NCBI GenBank assembly: GCA_032718475.1
Contig: JAUCBJ010006947.1
Span: 1 to 37,748 of the forward strand
Length of the DNA stretch: 37,748 nucleotides
DNA from: Nemertoderma westbladi
Lineage: Eukaryota; Xenacoelomorpha; Nemertodermatida; Nemertodermatidae
Direction of reading: 5' to 3'
Below are positions 9,854-19,228 of this stretch, piece by piece. The position numbers and the translations under genes were made by a program. Below the pieces are notes generated by a model. It did not search any database and had not been told where the DNA came from. It saw only the letters and a list, made by a program, of their open reading frames with translations. Position 1 is the first letter of the stretch. Each line of letters starts with the position of its first letter.

Positions 9854-11650
9854 ATACTACTACTAACTATACTACTACTAACTATACTACTACTAACTAT
9901 ACTACTACTAACTATACTACTACTAACTATACTACTACTAACTATACTACTACTAACTATACTACTACTAACTATACTACTACTAACTATACTACTACTA
10001 ACTATACTACTACTAACTATACTACTACTAACTATACTACTACTAACTATACTACTACTAACTATACTACTACTAACTATACTACTACTAACTATACTAC
10101 TACTAACTATACTACTACTAACTATACTACTACTAACTATACTACTACTAACTATACTACTACTAACTATACTACTACTAACTATACTACTACTAACTAT
10201 ACTACTACTAACTATACTACTACTAACTATACTACTACTAACTATACTACTACTAACTATACTACTACTAACTATACTACTACTAACTATACTACTACTA
10301 ACTATACTACTACTAACTATACTACTACTAACTATACTACTACTAACTATACTACTACTAACTATACTACTACTAACTATACTACTACTAACTATACTAC
10401 TACTAACTATACTACTACTAACTATACTACTACTAACTATGCTACTACTAACTATGCTACTACTAACTATACTACTACTAACTATACTACTACTAACTAT
10501 ACTACTACTAACTATACTACTACTAACTATACTACTACTAACTATACTACTACTAACTATACTACTACTAACTATACTACTACTAACTATACTACTACTA
10601 ACTATACTACTACTAACTATACTACTACTAACTATACTACTACTAACTATACTACTACTAACTATACTACTACTAACTATACTACTACTAACTATACTAC
10701 TACTAACTATACTACTACTAACTATACTACTACTAACTATACTACTACTAACTATACTACTACTAACTATACTACTACTAACTATACTACTACTAACTAT
10801 ACTACTACTAACTATACTACTACTAACTATACTACTACTAACTATACTACTACTAACTATACTACTACTAACTATACTACTACTAACTATACTACTACTA
10901 ACTATACTACTACTAACTATACTACTACTAACTATACTACTACTAACTATGCTACTACTAACTATGCTACTACTAACTATACTACTACTAACTATACTAC
11001 TACTAACTATACTACTACTAACTATACTACTACTAACTATACTACTACTAACTATACTACTACTAACTATACTACTACTAACTATACTACTACTAACTAT
11101 ACTACTACTAACTATACTACTACTAACTATACTACTACTAACTATACTACTACTAACTATACTACTACTAACTATACTACTACTAACTATACTACTACTA
11201 ACTATACTACTACTAACTATACTACTACTAACTATACTACTACTAACTATACTACTACTAACTATACTACTACTAACTATACTACTACTAACTATACTAC
11301 TACTAACTATACTACTACTAACTATACTACTACTAACTATACTACTACTAACTATACTACTACTAACTATACTACTACTAACTATACTACTACTAACTAT
11401 GCTACTACTAACTATGCTACTACTAACTATACTACTACTAACTATACTACTACTAACTATACTACTACTAACTATACTACTACTAACTATACTACTACTA
11501 ACTATACTACTACTAACTATACTACTACTAACTATACTACTACTAACTATACTACTACTAACTATACTACTACTAACTATACTACTACTAACTATACTAC
11601 TACTAACTATACTACTACTAACTATACTACTACTAACTATACTACTACTA
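9854..11650 (+). repeat. 15-bp G-less minisatellite, about 120 copies, each with TACTAAC
   Basis: The unit is ATACTACTACTAACT. The plus strand of the consensus has no G at all. Only six G bases appear in the body of the array, as three adjacent pairs of variant units (GCTAC) at 10441/10456, 10951/10966 and 11401/11416. These pairs are 510 bp and 450 bp apart, so blocks of 30-34 units were copied after the variant arose. Every unit contains TACTAAC, the optimal U2 branch-point sequence, on the same strand as the basigin-like gene. The unit length is a multiple of three and lacks stops in several frames, giving spurious frames of over 600 codons on both strands. Confidence 0.97.
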
Positions 11651-12948
11651 TTACTATTTATTAGTTTTTTTATGGTAGTCATTTATCGAGCTACGAGCTA
11701 TTATTTTTCACTCTATTTTACCTTGAAAATCACTAAAATATTAAGTTTCCTTAAATTTATTAATTATCACTGGAAGCTATTAATTATCACTAAATATGGG
11801 AAAGGAGTAGGTTACAGCGGCACCTTATTTTTAATGAAATGAAATTCAATACTACAGGTACCAAGTACATGCTACAGGTAACAGTTATATTTATGGTGAT
11901 AAAAAAATACATTTTAGTGATAATTAAAATATTTTAATGGAGCCTATGTTTATTTTGGTGAGAAAATATTTAGTGAAAAAATATTTAATTTAGTGGAAAA
12001 AGAAATTGTTTTATTTACCAATATAATTAATGCGTTTTTTTATTGTATATAAGTATATAACTTATGTAATGTGTGCATGCAGAATGCCTATTGTTATAAC
12101 AAGTACATACAATATATTTACATACTATAGATGGGATGGATAAAAGATAGACCTACACACTGCTGCCCTACATGATACCAATAGGTCAACTGTAGCAAAT
12201 ATAATATATTAATTAAGTTCAGTCCACTCGTATAATGATATATATCGTCCGTAATGTAGTTACGATTGTTAGGTTCTTGCCTCCCGCAGTTTGGCCGCTG
12301 CTACTTATTGGGCACTGCTCTGGTTCTGGAACGCATTACATAATATTGCCCGGGTGGTGAAAGCGGTCAGCCTCCCTCTATTTTCGTGAGTTCGGGCCTT
12401 TCTTTACTTTTTTGAAACCAGCCCTATGCTGGGAGTAAATGTAATCAAGATTCATCCATCTGATGGGAAAATCGACGCAAATAACAGGTGATTTATTGAT
12501 TATTTATTGTTTTGGTTAGAAAAACGTGACACTGTAAGCTGCTCCTTTGTCTCGCCTATTGAGCTGTTGGTTTTATGTTGGAAATGATTACTATACAGTA
12601 AGACTGTAATATTTATTTTTAATTTGCGGTACAAATCTTAATTATTATATCAATTTTCATGTGCAGGTATAGAAAGGTACAATTTATTAGTTGTAGTGTA
12701 ATTATTAATGTGCTATTGACGATAATAAATTAACTGTTCACTCAAGTTACTTATATTTTGTGTTGTTTCTCCTCTTTTCTTAATGTGATCATTTTGTTTG
12801 CTTTTACCGTGTTTATTTGTACCAATAATAATTAAATTAAACGCATAAGGTATAAATTACCACTGCAGATTATTTATAATATTGATAAATTAATTTATTA
12901 TACTGAAAAAATCGACATTTTGACCGCCGTAGCGCAAACTGAAGTCGT
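11651..12948. other. AT-rich intergenic DNA
   Basis: No coding region is supported. A direct repeat of TAATTATCAC at 11761 and 11781 is visible. ATTAAA and AATAAA hexamers occur (about 11924 and 12725) and could serve as poly(A) signals for the basigin-like transcript, but in DNA this AT-rich they are expected by chance. A more GC-balanced patch at about 12270-12430 is unassigned. Confidence 0.5.
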
Positions 12949-13770
12949 CTCCAGATACCGCCGATGATGCAGGCTAGGCCACGTATCCGCAGCGCATCCC
13001 TTGCTGACGTCCCACCAGGGTCTCTCCAGATACCGCCGATGATGCAGGCTAGGCCACGTATCCGCAGCGCATCCCTTGCTGACGTCCCACCAGGGTCTCT
13101 CCAGATACCGCCGATGATGCAGGCTAGGCCACGTATCCGCAGCGCTCCCTTGCTGACGTCCCACCAGGGTCTCTCCAGATACCGCCGATGATGCAGGCTA
13201 GGCCACGTATCCGCAGCGCATCCCTTGCTGACGTCCCACCAGGGTCTCTCCAGATACCGCCGATGATGCAGGCTAGGCCACGTATCCGCAGCGCATCCCT
13301 TGCTGACGTCCCACCAGGGTCTCTCCAGATACCGCCGATGATGCAGGCTAGGCCACGTATCCGCAGCGCATCCCTTGCTGACGTCCCACCAGGGTCTCTC
13401 CAGATACCGCCGATGATGCAGGCTAGGCCACGTATCCGCAGCGCATCCCTTGCTGACGTCCCACCAGGGTCTCTCCAGATACCGCCGATGATGCAGGCTA
13501 GGCCACGTATCCGCAGCGCATCCCTTGCTGACGTCCCACCAGGGTCTCTCCAGATACCGCCGATGATGCAGGCTAGGCCACGTATCCGCAGCGCATCCCT
13601 TGCTGACGTCCCACCAGGGTCTCTCCAGATACCGCCGATGATGCAGGCTAGGCCACGTATCCGCAGCGCTCCCTTGCTGACGTCCCACCAGGGTCTCTCC
13701 AGATACCGCCGATGATGCAGGCTAGGCCACGTATCCGCAGCGCATCCCTTGCTGACGTCCCACCAGGGTC
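12949..13770 (+). repeat. 75-bp minisatellite, about 11 copies
   Basis: The 75-bp period is marked by GATGATGCAGGCTAGGCC at 12963, 13038 and so on. Two units lack one base (AGCGCTCCC instead of AGCGCATCCC), near 13141 and 13665, which are 524 bp or seven units apart. A seven-unit block was therefore probably duplicated. The unit is open on both strands. On the minus strand it reads as a 25-residue repeat (D-P-G-G-T-S-A-R-D-A-L-R-I-R-G). That same frame continues into unique sequence to the right (to about 13881), so the unit may derive from the end of a former coding segment. I recognise no domain. Confidence 0.95.
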
Positions 13771-13881
13771 TGTGAGGTGGCGGATCAGAATATCAGCCTC
13801 CTTGCACCAGACCCCGTCGGTGGATACTGACACACCGCGCTGTGGCTGTAGTGGGCCTTCTTCAAATTGCAAATTCCGCAA
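13771..13881 (-). other. Possible ancestral coding fragment next to the 75-bp array
   Basis: Reading on the minus strand, unique sequence keeps an open frame (including S-V-S-T-D-G-V-W-C-K-E-A) that runs directly into the frame repeated in the 75-bp units. No ATG starts it and no family is recognised. It may be the parent from which the unit was amplified, or only a chance open frame of about 40 codons. Confidence 0.2.
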
Positions 13882-15036
13882 ATTTTTGTAAGTTAAATTT
13901 AGTACCGTACACCGGTAGTGTAGGCCTCTCAGGGGGACCTACACTTGGGCCGAAAAAAACACAAACAATAAAATAAATTTATAGAGCGCTCTGGCGGGGA
14001 GCGCAACAAGTTTATTACTGTAATGGATTTCTCGTGCTCCTTGGCACGATAAGCTCCTAAAACGGCTTTGAATCTCAAAAAGTCCCAGGTAGTGCTCACT
14101 TTCGCTTAGTGATTTTCTGTTCTTCCCAAATAATACTGTATATTTCTTCTTTCTAAATAAATGAAATAGTTTACTGTAACACTGTTGAAAAACCTCTGGG
14201 ATGAGGAAAAAGATAGAAACCGGGTGAGGGGTGCTTTGGGTCCGTTAGGATCCAAAGTATAGCCTCTAAATAAGCAGAGAAAATATACCGTATTTTTAGC
14301 CGTTTTGTTTTGCTAAAAATACACCGGAAAAAATATACAAATAAAGGGAAAAAATCTAATAATAATCAATTGTTTTGAAAACGTCTTAATAAATCTAAGG
14401 CTGTGAACAAAGGTCAAGGTCTTAAAAAGCAATGGAAAGTCTATAGATTGTAGAAAATCATGGATAAAATCGTAATAAACTTGGTGCAGCTTCACGCTAT
14501 TGGAACTTGGCGATAGTGCAGAACACCAGGTTACCGTCTGAGTCCAAACAGGGTGGGACTGATTGGACTTAAATTGTTAGCGGCAATTTTCTCAGACCAG
14601 AGGTTTATTTGGGCGAACCTCAAATAAACATATAGCCTGCGGACAGTGCACCAGCACTACTGTGGACAGGAGAGCCGAGCCGGTGGAGACGCTGCCACTT
14701 TTGCCTGGTAGGCAATAGCGAGCACACAAGCGCTCCGGGCTAGTCTAGCCGGTGAACTCAGACCAACGGCGGAACCGTCTTACGTTACTGGCGATCGCAA
14801 AGCCTTTCGCAGGTCCGATCCAGCAACAAAGACGGCCCCAACTCAGAACAGAGCTGACTTCTAGGCCAAGACCTCTGCTGTACTGAGGAGCAGGGCTCAA
14901 CAGTTATGCCTGAGGCAGAGTGAAGACTCTTGATTTTTGTCCCGATGTGGCCCTATTTATAGCCTGATGTGGGGTCAATATGGAGTTGACCCCTAATTAT
15001 CTATCACCTGCGCGCGGGTGGACTTTCTGGGCAGAG
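13882..15036. other. Unassigned intergenic DNA with hairpins and promoter-like signals
   Basis: No gene is supported. Visible structures: an 8-bp stem AGTGTAGG/CCTACACT (13917-13924 with 13938-13945), and a perfect 9-bp stem GTTTATTTG/CAAATAAAC (14603-14611 with 14621-14629). On the minus strand there is a TATAAATA box (14954-14961), followed 345 bp later by an AATAAA (14604-14609). TATA and poly(A) signals in that order would suit a solo LTR or a minus-strand promoter. I found no TG...CA ends or duplicated flanks, so this is not called as an LTR. Confidence 0.3.
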
Positions 15037-15456
15037 CTACTAGGATCGGCATGCTGCATTGCAGCTGCATTTTTAAGAATGCTGTGCCGGCTTGTCAACA
15101 AAATTGCACCGCCACAACTCCCTATCACCCATGACATTTGCTAGATCATCCGCATCTTTAAGGCCAGTGTCCTTTAAGATGCGTCTCAAGAAAGTCATGG
15201 GCTGTCCACCATGCTTATTCACTCCATGAGGTTGCCAAAGTACAAGATTATGCAATGGCTGGTCCTCACGGCGATAGCAATGTCCTGCAAAGCGGAGGCG
15301 ATTTTGTTCTAGTGTCAAGCTTGGGGGAACCAATGAGACACCTCCAATGTTATATAGTGTCTGGTTGGAGATGTGTGCATTGTACTTGACACAATGAACC
15401 CGGCGTAGCATTCTTGTGAATGTGCCATCCAGAGATTTGGTGTCCTCAGCAGTTAG
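15037..15456 (-). mobile_element. RTE-like non-LTR element, older copy: 3' portion
   Basis: This is the 3' end of a retrotransposon on the minus strand, from the (TAG)2 tail (15037-15042) through the C-terminal part of the reverse-transcriptase ORF, including L-R-R-V-H-C-V-K-Y-N. It is nearly identical to the end of the intact copy to the right, with a few changes (for example Y for F in the G-H-C-Y-R-R-E-D segment). It stops at AGTTAG (15451-15456). The very next element base resumes at 19229, after the inserted copy. The codons on the two sides are in frame across the gap, so this block and 19223-20442 are halves of one element. Confidence 0.85.
15451..15456. repeat. Target-site duplication AGTTAG, left copy
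   Basis: AGTTAG here and at 19223-19228 flanks the inserted element exactly. The sequence occurs once at the corresponding position of the intact copy (within CAGCAGTTAGAGCCC), as expected for a duplicated 6-bp target. Confidence 0.75.
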
Positions 15457-15476
15457 CTACTACTACTACTAGGATC

Positions 15477-15517
15477 GGCATGCTGCATTGCAGCTGCATT
15501 TTTAAGAATGCTGTGCC
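15477..15517 (-). promoter_or_regulatory. Candidate 3'-terminal stem-loop of the element
   Basis: GGCA...GCATT on one side pairs with AATGC...TGCC on the other, around an inner region holding the palindrome TGCAGCTGCA. The same sequence is present in the older copy at about 15048-15088. Many LINE reverse transcriptases recognise a hairpin just upstream of the tail, so this is a plausible recognition element. Folding was judged by eye. Confidence 0.35.
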
Positions 15518-18500
15518 GGCTTGTCAACAAAATTGCACCGCCACAACTCCCTATCACCCATGACATTTGCTAGATCATCCGCATCTTTAAGGCTAGTGTC
15601 CTTTAAGATGCGTCTCAAGAAAGTCATGGGCTGTCCACCATGCTTATTCACTCCATGAGGCTGCCAAAGTACAAGATTATGCACTGGCTGGTCCTCACGG
15701 CGAAAGCAATGTCCTGCAAAGCGGAGGCGATTTTGTTCTAGTGTCAAGCTTGGGGGAACCAATGAGACACCTCCAATGTTATATAGTGTCTGGTTGGAGA
15801 TGTGTGCATTGTACTTGACACAATGAACCCGGCGTAGCATTCTTGTGAATGTGCCATCCAGAGATTTGGTGTCCTCAGCAGTTAGAGCCCAGCATGGACT
15901 CCCGTAGAGGAGTACTGGAACTACTGCTGCTCTAAATAATCGGACCTTAAGTTTCCGATTAATTCTCGGTGACTTCCAAATCCTGGAAAGCCTATTCAAG
16001 GCTGCCCATGCCTTTCCCTTACGTATTCGAAGGTCCTCACCTGACTTCCGGATCCATGATCCCAGGTAACAGAAGTCGTCGACATGCTCAAGCATACCAT
16101 CCTTTGAGCTTATGCTCATCCGATCACAGACTTGCTGAGGACTTTCAAAGTTAACTGTCAGAATTTTGGTCTTTCTGGAGTTAATAAAAAGACCAACACT
16201 AGAAGCAGCATGTTCTAATGAGCTGAGGAGCCGTTGGGCTCCCTCTAATGATTCTGAGAGTACTCCTAAGTCATCAGCAAAGTCTAGATCAGTTAGGTAC
16301 TTGGCAGGATTTCCTCGACTTCTGGAGCCAGTAGGTGGAGTTATCATCACCCCATCATCATTATGATGATCTAAGGACATGCGTAGAACATAGTCAACCA
16401 CAATAATGAATAAGAATGGGGCAAGTGTGTCTCCTTGGAGGACGCCCCATAACACTTCAAATGGTTCTGTGTCACCGTCAACAGTAGACACAAATGTTGT
16501 CGAACCATCGTATACTGATCTGATTGCTGCAATAATTTCATCAGGAATCCCATATAATGAAAGTATGCTGAACATACGTGAGCGAGAGACTGAATCAAAG
16601 GCCTTGAAGAAGTCAACAAAGATAACAGCCAGATGCCTGTCTTTCTTTTTTGATAATTCTTCAATTATCCTTCTAAGTGCCAAAATGGGCTCCATGGTCC
16701 CACGACCTTTACGGAACCCATTCTGATTTCCACGGAGCAGTCTCTCAATGGGATCCCTGATGCGATTTAATAGAATCCTATTGTATAGCTTTGCAGCAAT
16801 CGAGATCAATGAGATTCCCCGAAAAGAACCATAGAGTGTTAGGTTGCCCTTCTTGGGAACTGGCACCAACTTATTTGTTTTCATTTCTTGGGGGACTCTT
16901 GTTGTACGGTACATGTCTACTATGATGGGATAGATGAGCTTTAAACACTCAGGTATTTTAAAGACCTCAGGGGGAACACCATCTACTCCACTGGCACGAT
17001 TGGTCTTAATGCTCTTTGCAGCAGCCTTCACTTCTGCAAAGGAGATATCGCCAATGGGAATATCTGGGAGTACAGACTCAGACACCTTTACTTCTATAAA
17101 GTTATCAGGCAATACCCTGTCATTATTGAGGAGCTTTTCAAAGTGGGCTTTCCAACCATTGAGGCGATCGGCTGGTGATTCAGCCTTAACCTTGGTGGTT
17201 GGTTGGCTTTTCCGCCCAGTAAGCAGATTGATCGATTTCCATGCCTGGGATGATTGCCTGCTGTCGTCAGCATCATTGATGGCATCAACCTGTTGGTTTA
17301 TTAGCTCCTGTAGATTAACAGAGTACTGCCTGTTCAGGGACCTAGATGCAGCCTTAACTGCATTCTTGGCCGCTGTAGTCTGTTTGAGTCGGGACTCTTT
17401 CTGCGCCTTATGAAGGTCATTTCGGCACTTTTGAATTTTGTTGTCAGTCCAGGGGGCCCTTTTCCTGTTTCGAGGGTATACAGGAACTGTTTCTGCAGCT
17501 GCTAACTTAACTGCTTCTGTAAAGGCAGTATAGCCCTCACAGTGATCTGCCGCCTCAGAGGCAAGAGCCTCATACCTGTTGCTCAGCTGTAGTGTGAAGC
17601 TGGATCTCACACTTGGCTGTTGCAACAGAGAGGACCAGTCATGCCGCGGCAAGGCAGATTTCGTTGTTCTGCTAGCACGCAGACTAAGTCTTACCTTGGC
17701 CACAATAAGGCGGTGATCACTGGAGAAGGGTCGGAGTGTAAATGCATTACAGTCTTTTATAGAGCTCCTGTATTTCCTACGAAACAGAATATGGTCTATC
17801 TGGGACTTGTGACCACTGGGTCCACTATGAGTCCATAGCTTTCCAGTTCGCTTCTTGAACTGGGTTCCAGCCGAAAACAATCCATTTCCAGAGATAAAAT
17901 CCTGAAGATGGACAGAATTTCGGTTAACACTATTGCTATAGACCCAGGGCGATGTAGGTGATTGATGCAGACTTGCATTAAAGTCTCCCAGGAATGTTAA
18001 GAATGCATGCTGATCCACTCCATCAGTAGCTGCTTGTAGATTGTGGTAGAAATTTTCCACCTCCTCTACAGGGGCAACACTAGTTGGAGAGTAGCACACA
18101 ATCAGAACCACCTTAGGAAACTTCTTAGCCAGTCTTCCAGAACATGAGAAGTGGCAACGGATGATGCGGTTAGAGATTTGGTCTATTTTGTCCAATGCTG
18201 CATGTGCAGTTGGATTCATCAATAGACCAATTCCACCATTGCCGCTATCATCTGCTGACGCGAGGGCGAGTCGCCAACCGCCCCCCATGTCCTTAATCAG
18301 AACCTCATCAGTCTGTCCAGTCTGCATTCGGTGCTCTTGAACACCCACTGCGCTAAGAGAAAGCTTATCTGCCAAGGCAGTCAGCTCACCTTGTCGCATT
18401 GGGGACCCGAGTGTTAGGGTGTTTACTGAGGCTAGTCTAGTGACTTGCCTCAGATTCACCAATGGCTTTGTTGGTCGGGGTGGAACATGAGAGTAGCCTC

Positions 18501-18729
18501 CAACTCCAGAATCCCTCTCCCCATCACAATCTGGCCTCCCTGGTGACCCAGGGTTTGGGCCAGAAAGGTCATCAGGAAAGTGACTCAAAGAATTGTTGAC
18601 TGCTCTCTCTCCAGTAGGGGGTGAGACAGGCAGCCGGTCAGGAGTTAACTGACGCCTGTGAGGCCGATTGTGTCCGGTAATTCCACTGGCCTCTAGTGGC
18701 CGGACCTCCGCATTGCTAATGTAATCCAT
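15502..18729 (-). CDS. Retrotransposon endonuclease/reverse transcriptase polyprotein
   Basis: An intact ORF of 1075 residues from ATG at 18729 (M-D-Y-I-S-N) to TAA at 15502-15504. The frame stays open about 37 codons further upstream, to a TGA, with no ATG, so 18729 is the likeliest start. Residues about 100-345 form an apurinic-type (EEP) endonuclease: Q-E-H-R (Glu 132), L-G-D-F-N (248-251) and S-S-D-H-R (337-340) are the expected catalytic signatures. About 610-900 is a reverse transcriptase: G-F-R-K-G-R-G, motif A V-D-F-F-K-A-F-D-S (705-713) and the catalytic box F-A-D-D (817-820). A C-terminal segment contains L-L-Y-G-S-P-C-W and G-H-C-F-R-R-E-D. The enzyme nicks target DNA and copies its own RNA at the nick. 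All visible key residues are present, so the copy could be competent. Animal homologues are sometimes annotated as craniofacial development protein 2-like, a name derived from this element type. Confidence 0.9.
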   Translation of the reverse strand: MDYISNAEVRPLEASGITGHNRPHRRQLTPDRLPVSPPTGERAVNNSLSHFPDDLSGPNPGSPGRPDCDGERDSGVGGYSHVPPRPTKPLVNLRQVTRLASVNTLTLGSPMRQGELTALADKLSLSAVGVQEHRMQTGQTDEVLIKDMGGGWRLALASADDSGNGGIGLLMNPTAHAALDKIDQISNRIIRCHFSCSGRLAKKFPKVVLIVCYSPTSVAPVEEVENFYHNLQAATDGVDQHAFLTFLGDFNASLHQSPTSPWVYSNSVNRNSVHLQDFISGNGLFSAGTQFKKRTGKLWTHSGPSGHKSQIDHILFRRKYRSSIKDCNAFTLRPFSSDHRLIVAKVRLSLRASRTTKSALPRHDWSSLLQQPSVRSSFTLQLSNRYEALASEAADHCEGYTAFTEAVKLAAAETVPVYPRNRKRAPWTDNKIQKCRNDLHKAQKESRLKQTTAAKNAVKAASRSLNRQYSVNLQELINQQVDAINDADDSRQSSQAWKSINLLTGRKSQPTTKVKAESPADRLNGWKAHFEKLLNNDRVLPDNFIEVKVSESVLPDIPIGDISFAEVKAAAKSIKTNRASGVDGVPPEVFKIPECLKLIYPIIVDMYRTTRVPQEMKTNKLVPVPKKGNLTLYGSFRGISLISIAAKLYNRILLNRIRDPIERLLRGNQNGFRKGRGTMEPILALRRIIEELSKKKDRHLAVIFVDFFKAFDSVSRSRMFSILSLYGIPDEIIAAIRSVYDGSTTFVSTVDGDTEPFEVLWGVLQGDTLAPFLFIIVVDYVLRMSLDHHNDDGVMITPPTGSRSRGNPAKYLTDLDFADDLGVLSESLEGAQRLLSSLEHAASSVGLFINSRKTKILTVNFESPQQVCDRMSISSKDGMLEHVDDFCYLGSWIRKSGEDLRIRKGKAWAALNRLSRIWKSPRINRKLKVRLFRAAVVPVLLYGSPCWALTAEDTKSLDGTFTRMLRRVHCVKYNAHISNQTLYNIGGVSLVPPSLTLEQNRLRFAGHCFRREDQPVHNLVLWQPHGVNKHGGQPMTFLRRILKDTSLKDADDLANVMGDRELWRCNFVDKPAQHS

Positions 18730-19222
18730 AGTGGGGGTTGGGGGGTGCTTTTTTGCCGAGTCAGCTCTCGGGGCAAATACCACACCCTGGTTTGCCTTTC
18801 CACAGGGTGGGTGTCGCAATGGAGTCAGATATGAGGCCCATCACCCATATCTACTCTGGCGCACATGACCCACCATTGGCTGTTGCAGCTCATCTGCTGG
18901 GTCATGCCCTGTACCCTTGCTGCCAGGTGCAGGTCGCAGTGAAGTGCTCTCAGAGTGGACATGAGAACACTCTACTCCTGACCAGCCATTGGTAGATCAC
19001 CATCTGCCTGGTCAGGCCATATACCCCTGCAGCCAAGTATATGGGTCCTTAATCCAGGACCAAGGGCGTCCTTATCCCAGAACGAAGGGGGTCCTAGTTA
19101 CAGGACCAGATTTGCCCTAGTAAAAGGGGTCTATGCAGCTACAGGTGGCACCTCCTTTATGCTGCATGGAGGTGGCAAGTTTTCTTGATCAATGACCTAG
19201 AATACCTGACCTGACCTGAGCA

Positions 19223-19228
19223 AGTTAG
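19223..19228. repeat. Target-site duplication AGTTAG, right copy
   Basis: Second copy of the 6-bp target duplication flanking the nested element (left copy at 15451-15456). Confidence 0.75.

Larger units (their letters stand above)
15457..19222 (-). mobile_element. RTE-like non-LTR retrotransposon, apparently full-length, nested insertion
   Basis: A 3.77-kb element lies on the minus strand, bounded by AGTTAG duplications. Its 3' end has a (TAG)5 tail (15457-15471), the short tandem tail typical of RTE and related LINEs. Just before the tail, 15477-15517 can fold with arms GGCA and GCATT. About 490 bp precede the first ATG as a candidate 5' UTR. One long intact ORF encodes endonuclease and reverse transcriptase. 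The insertion lies inside a very similar element in the same orientation, which indicates recent family activity. The RTE assignment rests on the single-ORF layout, the tail and the domain order. Another LINE clade with the same architecture is not excluded. Confidence 0.85.

Noticed and set aside
9814-11842. Open frames of 622 and 674 codons on opposite strands in the 15-bp array
   Set aside because: Both come from the same stop-free 15-bp unit. Overlapping frames on both strands with pure five-residue repeats indicate a satellite and not protein selection.
12870-13715. Frames on both strands of the 75-bp array as a repeat protein
   Set aside because: Two units have single-base deletions that break the frame. 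No start context or domain is seen. It is kept only as a possible coding origin.
15969-17838. Plus-strand frames opposite the retrotransposon ORF
   Set aside because: They are antisense shadows of the long minus-strand ORF, with no starts or domains of their own.
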